Shown here one piece after another: positions 58,642-64,000 of a stretch of DNA of 64,000 nucleotides. Source of the DNA: Mytilus californianus (Eukaryota > Mollusca > Bivalvia > Mytilida > Mytilidae); assembly GCF_021869535.1 (NCBI RefSeq), contig NW_026262701.1, forward strand, positions 41,543,278 to 41,607,277, in the 5' to 3' direction. Each line of letters begins with the position of its first letter. The first letter of the stretch is position 1. Position numbers and translations under genes: made by a program. The notes under the pieces are model-generated. The model ran no database searches. It was not told where the DNA came from and saw only the letters and a program-made list of their open reading frames with translations.

Positions 58642-58782
58642 GATACTATTACATGTATTTCTGTATTGGCCTTGTTGTTGGTCCTCGGCCAGCAGTATTG
58701 GCCTTCGGCTTCGCCTCAGACCAATACACCAAGACATGGACCAATAACAAGGACAATACAGAAATACTTACGCAATAATATT
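58642..58782. repeat. Second, more decayed fold-back palindrome
   Basis: Left 'tgtatttctgtattggcctt' pairs with right 'aaggacaatacagaaatac'; hinge 'ttcggcttcgcctca'. Confidence 0.9.
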
Positions 58783-59300
58783 ATAGAATGACAGTATGGT
58801 TCAATAGCGGGAATCAGCCCCTCAACTACTTTTTACATAAATATTAACTTCTGGCTTCAACTCCTTGTTCGTCTTGTCTGGAGATCTTGTTGTAGTTCCA
58901 GTTAGGCAGGCATTTTAGAGACGTATCCCGTCCATCCTCTCTTGACTTATAATTTCTGGTGATAGATTTTGTGTTTGTGGTTTCAAGTTTCATATAAAGC
59001 GACCTGACTGACATGAAATAAAAAATGAAAGGAGTATCCCTTTTTGTCTAATCTTCAAGGTGAAATAAAACTAGTAAAACAATATTATACTATTGTCTAA
59101 ATCTACAGAAATATAATTTGCTTCAAGTAACAGAAATAACTAGGTCACTAGTAACTTATTTAATGAGTATGTTGGGTATAAGAGCTTGATAACAACAGGC
59201 TCTTCATAATCATTTGGTTTGAAAAGGATACTAGTAGTCTATATTCTTGATTTAGAAAAATGTAATTGCAAGACAAAAATCACATTACTTAGAATACTTT
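58783..59300. other. No gene seen
   Basis: Featureless apart from the start of the next repeat. Confidence 0.45.
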
Positions 59301-59556
59301 AGATCATTCAGGTAGTCTTTATTTATATGTACAAAAGAACAGCCAGTAGTCATTGGATATTGTAGGTCATTCAAATAGTCTTGACCTATTTATTAGTACA
59401 AAAGAACAGCCAGTAGTCATTGGATATTGTAGATCATTCTGGTAGTCTTGACCTATTTATTTATAGAAAAAAACAGCCAGTAGTCATTGGATACTGTAGA
59501 TCATTCAGGTAGTCTTGACCTATACATTTGTACTAAAAAACAGCCAGTTGTCATCT
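59301..59556. repeat. 67-bp tandem repeat, four copies
   Basis: 'agatcattcaggtagtcttg' or variants at 59301, 59364, 59431 and 59498; each followed by 'acagccagtagtcattggat'. Confidence 0.96.
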
Positions 59557-59771
59557 TCACATAACACACACAGATACGAATATCAATTATATGCTTACGA
59601 GACATGTTGGAATGTTAAACTAATTACGGTATGTGAAAATCAAGACTTGCATAAAAAATATCACAATATTAGAGACAGTGGCGTCATTTTTCCTCAGAGC
59701 TTTCAGCTCTTTGATTTAGTCTTCAAAAGTATGTGCATGATTGTGTATTTCTTTTTTTTTAACGTGATGGT

Positions 59772-60385
59772 ACCCAAATTGCACCTATTTTGACAGTTTT
59801 TTCACCTACGTTTATTTATGATCCAGACGAAAGTTTCCATTCTGTGTTTATTTTGTAGATGTATCCTCATTTACTTTATAGTTACACCAATTTAATTTTC
59901 AATCCATATTGAATCATTGAAAAATGTGTTTGAACCGACCTCTAAACGATCCATGATTCTGTAATGGGGAGTACCCAAATTGCATCTATGCTTAAATTCA
60001 CATCCTTAAAAATCGAGTAACAGATGTTTTGTTTTATTTCTTCAAATATTTAGAACAATTTGACATTAGTCCATGCTTACTATTCATTTTTTTAACGAAT
60101 TGGATGCTTGTAACATATTTTATTTGCTCATTTTTAAAAGATGACTTTTTGTGGACGTCGCATGGCGACGTTTCCGTAGAATTTACTTTTCTCGGTGAAA
60201 ACTTCATCTATTGATATATACTGTAAACGTTTTGTATATATTTAAATATATTTACCTATGTTGAAAGACGTGTATAATATCAAATCATAAAAATACAAAT
60301 GGTTTAGTATCAACGAAAACTTGTAAGTTTTTCGCTGCTATTTTTGCTGAATATGTGCAATGTGGATACTCGGTGCAATTTGGGT
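59772..60385. mobile_element. Element with TIR ACCCAAATTGCACC, possibly two nested left ends
   Basis: ACCCAAATTGCACC at 59772-59785 and its complement at 60372-60385. A near copy ACCCAAATTGCATC at 59973-59986 suggests a second, inner left end. No coding frame. Confidence 0.65.
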
Positions 60386-60601
60386 TCTGTGACGTTAGAC
60401 ATCCAAAATTTCACGTAGTAAATTTGTCTAGTTTAGTTTATCTTTTCTCTTCACGTCACATTTACGGGATCAAGCAAACAACAATAACCAAGAAAAACAA
60501 ATGTGCATTATACAATATGGTACGGTAACCTAAGGTCGTCATTTGGTTAAGTGGACAGTTATAACGAGATAAATGTGTCATTATTAGCTATTGCCATCAT
60601 T

Positions 60602-60830
60602 CCCCCCTCCCCCCCCCCCCCCCCCCCCCACCTCATCTATTTTGCCAGCAAATATAAGGTATGGTCTCATTGATATGAGGAATCAAAGACTTATAATAAG
60701 TCATTGGAGGAATATAAATAACACTCTCAAACGTGTCCTTCCCCCCAAACGTATCAACTTCGCCCAAACGTGTCCTTCCTCCCAAACGTGTCAACTTCGC
60801 CCAAACGCGTTCCTTTTGTCGTTGCAGTTA
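60602..60830. repeat. C21 tract and 37-bp tandem repeat
   Basis: C6-T-C21 at 60602-60629. 'caaacgtgtccttcc' units at 60728, 60765 and 60802, each with 'caaacgt(a/g)tcaacttcgcc'. A C16 tract follows at 61272-61287. Confidence 0.93.
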
Positions 60831-63800
60831 AACGTCTACTTTCAATTGCCACAAAAACATATCCAATTCCAGACGCTTAAACGTGTCTGTTTTTTAATGA
60901 CGCCAACACGAGTCCATTAGTATCTGCTTTTCGTTGTAAATTTCAAACCAGCGGAAAATATATGGTCCTTTTTAGAATTATACGGCAATCTGCAGTTTTT
61001 GTTATAAATTTCTCAGTTATCATTATACAGGTTTTAATGTGTGCAATAAATGCCATAGTGTCTTCATTTTTCGGTAAAGTATACATTGTGTTTAGTTTAC
61101 AAGGCCGTACTTCAAATTTTAACATGCTAAAAACCACCAAAAGGTAAAATATTATTTCTAAATGTTGTCGATTGAACATTTGTCTAGACATGACATCGAG
61201 GACACGTTTTGAGGAAAGGACACGTTTTAGTGTTATATTATATTAAGAAAAAGTGTATAACGATGAAACAGCCCCCCCCCCCCCCCCTACTCCCACCACC
61301 ACCACCATATGCAAAATGATGATAAAAATACCATAAATGAAGGTCATAATGAACAGTCTGCATGCAGTCCCAAAGAATGGCAACAAACCCGCGCGCAAAT
61401 GTTTAAAAAAGATGTCCCTTGCATGACACTATTCATGCTTTGCATTCAGACTTCATACAAATTAAGAACTACTGGAAGTGAACCAAGTCAAACAAAGCTT
61501 AGCACACGACTAATGTGTTCAGTATCTTTATAAAGAGTGCAAAAAGTATGCGTTGATAGTCTCTCCTTGAGCTTCCTTCGTAGAATACGCTTAATTTCCG
61601 TGTGAAAATTTAAGCTATAGTAAACAACAAGTGTCCGCTATAATAACGTCTCAATTTTACGATCTGCCGTCATATATTCTTTAGTTTGTATTGCCACTGG
61701 TTATCGCAAAAAACAAATAGAATTACTGGGTAGAATTCAAAATAAATTTGATGTCAAAATGAATAAATATTTAAAGACTTTTTATATCATCTCATAATAA
61801 TTGATATCGATTTAATGATATTTCTGCGCTGACAAACAAAACGGTAATTTTTGGACGACGTTACACTTTTAGTTTATTTTATCGGAACGGACTATATTTT
61901 AGTAAGCTGGGGCGCCATCTATAAACAACAAATATTTGTATTAGAAGCCACATTGTGATGGATGGTACTGCCTAATGCTCCTATCGTTCGGTAGGTAAAT
62001 AAATTAGCCCTGTTAGATTTAAGTGGAAAATTTTATCATTCTCTTGAAAACGTACATAAATAAATGGGAGCTTTTGGGAGAACTTTCTTGAGAACTTCGA
62101 TGAAATGACCCTGAAATTCTAGCTTCATCAGACTTTCTACTGCACAGCGCGAAACATGCAAACTATCGATGTCGATACTTTTCAAGGAAAATTGTCGACG
62201 ACGTCTTGAAAAACTTTGTAACGTTGTGCATAGCTGCGAATACGTAGCTCTTAAGGTCCTTTTGATGATTTTGATATTTGCGGACCATATATGACAAAAA
62301 AAATTTCGCAGCTACGTTGTGCATTGATGTACGTGAAAATGAAATGCATGCATGTGTGTGCCCAAAATGTAAACATTCGTAAAACTTATGGCAGCCCGGT
62401 GCCTCAGAAAGCTGTGTTTGTTCTAATATATTTCATTGGATTGTTAAAAGTGATAAAAACAACGTCTGCGCTTTGAAAAGGTATCTGTGTCATATTTAAT
62501 TGAAAAGAAACACGAGTTGTATTGCATTTGTTGAACTGGTGTGTACCGAAATATTTCTATTTATATCACGAAAATCAATAGTCTGTTTCCTTATCCACTT
62601 TCACTTTAGGCTCTTGAAAGTTATTTTTACAAAAATCACAATGAATCGAGATGTTATACTACAACACACTACAGTGTTCATCAATAATTTAAATAAGATT
62701 TGTCTCCTTAATTCTTTTGCTATTTATTTCAAATAAAACTACATGATTTCAAAAAAATACTTTGAAAGCATTTCTTGTTTGATTTAAATGAACATAGTAC
62801 CTTAAGAATAAAAATTATCACAGCTTTATTTGTTTATTTGGACAAAGTTTTGTTGTGAAGTGCTCTAATTTGCTGGTGATATAAACACACAAGTATAATT
62901 TTTGTCTTGAACTTTTTATATAAATTTCTACCAATTAATTGAATTGCTCAAAAAAATATTTATACATGTTCACAAAAAATACAACATAATGACCCATTAA
63001 ACAAATTTACTAGAGACATTTCTGTGACTAACAACACATGGCTTGTTAACATCTAACCATTAATACTTTCAAAATATTTTTTTTATCAAACAAACAGCAA
63101 AATGTTGTAGATGTCAGACTAATACTAATTGCATAACGCATATCTCTACTGTTTTGGATTACATTTTGCTTTGAGAAAAGTTGGTTTTGAAAATACTTCA
63201 GATAAATGTCTGCTCAGACAACATGATTTTATTTTACTACACAAAATTTGAAAAATGCCGTTCAGAATAACTTAGTTATATTTAAGATTAAGAATCTTGT
63301 ATAATGATTTTTTGAAGGGATATCTTTAAAACAAAACAACCGATGACTTGTTCTGCTTCCAACAAGACTGAATAAACACTACAGTATAAATTGCAGAGAT
63401 ATGTTCTATATGCAGATACAGTTTACATTGTAATGTTACTATTAACAGTTACATTTACAAATAAGAGCTAGAGCAGCAGTCAAAACATACTCCATTTTAA
63501 GTATAATATTGCAGAAGCGTGTTTGAGACGTTGGTATTCTGTCAATTAGAAGACAATGCAGCACACATAAAGCCTTCAGCAACAGAAAAAGTACTTTTCA
63601 AGAAGTCCAGTTTTAAAATCTTTTAAGAAGAAAATGTGGGCTTTTGGATGTTTTAATTTTAAAGTCATATGCTATAAATGTTGAGATAAAAATATTATAT
63701 TTTCTATTTCTGATCCAATACCATATGCTGTATGACAAGACACTAAGGAATTCAAAAATAGTTTGCTACTATATGAATTTGCAATTATTTGTAAGTATGC

Positions 63801-64000
63801 TGTTAGAAATATCTTTGTCAATACATGTATCAAATATTTACTATTAAAAGCAAGGACAAAAAAATACCTCATTTAAAGGTATCCAAATTTTAATTATTCA
63901 GTAAGATGTGTGGTTTAATGTCAATTATTGATTGATTGGCATTAAACACTACTTTCAGCACTATTGTGCTATTTTGTGGAAGTCAGTTGTTATTTGTGGA
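60831..64000. other. No recognised gene; right end of window
   Basis: Only short frames without domains. 62225-62330 resembles 6410-6530 ('agctgcgaa', 'gcggaccatat'). 63915-63955 carries the 'attgattgattggcattaaa' repeat motif. Confidence 0.45.

Noticed and set aside
60029-60214. 61-codon hydrophobic ORF inside the ACCCAAATTGCACC element
   Set aside because: No domain; T-rich DNA yields F/L-rich frames by chance.

Overview
AT-rich, intron-containing, repeat-crowded eukaryotic DNA. The interspersed repeats (short families recurring in both orientations, CAG-GCGGAT MITEs, fold-back elements with a GGCGAAGCC hinge) and the protein families point to a bivalve mollusc, most likely a mussel close to Mytilus. 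That assignment is an inference from repeat and protein style; no search was run. No tRNA, rRNA or CRISPR array was seen.

Layout. 1-600: little recognisable apart from a duplicated CRE site. 600-1200: an interspersed repeat. 1333-5931: a broken Ty3/gypsy-type LTR retrotransposon, with a gag that carries a 30-bp minisatellite, a gag capsid region cut by a small repeat insertion, a stop and frameshifts, a CCHC knuckle, a doubled aspartic-protease start, and an LTR-like end with a 70-bp exact duplication. Reverse transcriptase, RNase H and integrase are missing. 6-17.5 kb: repeats, MITEs, tandem duplications and a possible terminal exon near 11 kb. 17.8-18.2 kb (-): first exon of a claudin/PMP22-like four-TM protein. 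18.4-27.5 kb: repeats, fold-back palindromes and an inverted-repeat family. 27.6-32.8 kb (+): a fibrinogen-related (FReD) lectin-type gene; three exons of the fibrinogen C domain are clear with matching phases, but the exon for the first part of the domain is not visible. 33-43.8 kb: repeats, a cluster of RFX X-box-like palindromes near 40 kb, and long G tracts.

43.9-49.5 kb: a MULE-type DNA transposon with terminal inverted repeats of about 85-92 bp. Its six-exon minus-strand gene encodes a PHD-like zinc finger, a Pro-rich linker, half of a FLYWCH-like domain and the C-terminal half of a MULE transposase. The exon(s) carrying the rest of the FLYWCH domain and the N-terminal catalytic part are missing, and the exon phases confirm this. 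50.0-52.6 kb: a MITE nested in a MITE, and a 1.6-kb non-autonomous DNA transposon whose insertion into another repeat can be read from target duplications and a nearby empty-site copy. 54-64 kb: tandem repeats and a roughly 2-kb composite inverted repeat containing two fold-back palindromes; the last 3 kb look largely unique and empty.

The host genes (claudin-like, FReD) are unrelated to each other; most of the window is mobile-element sediment.
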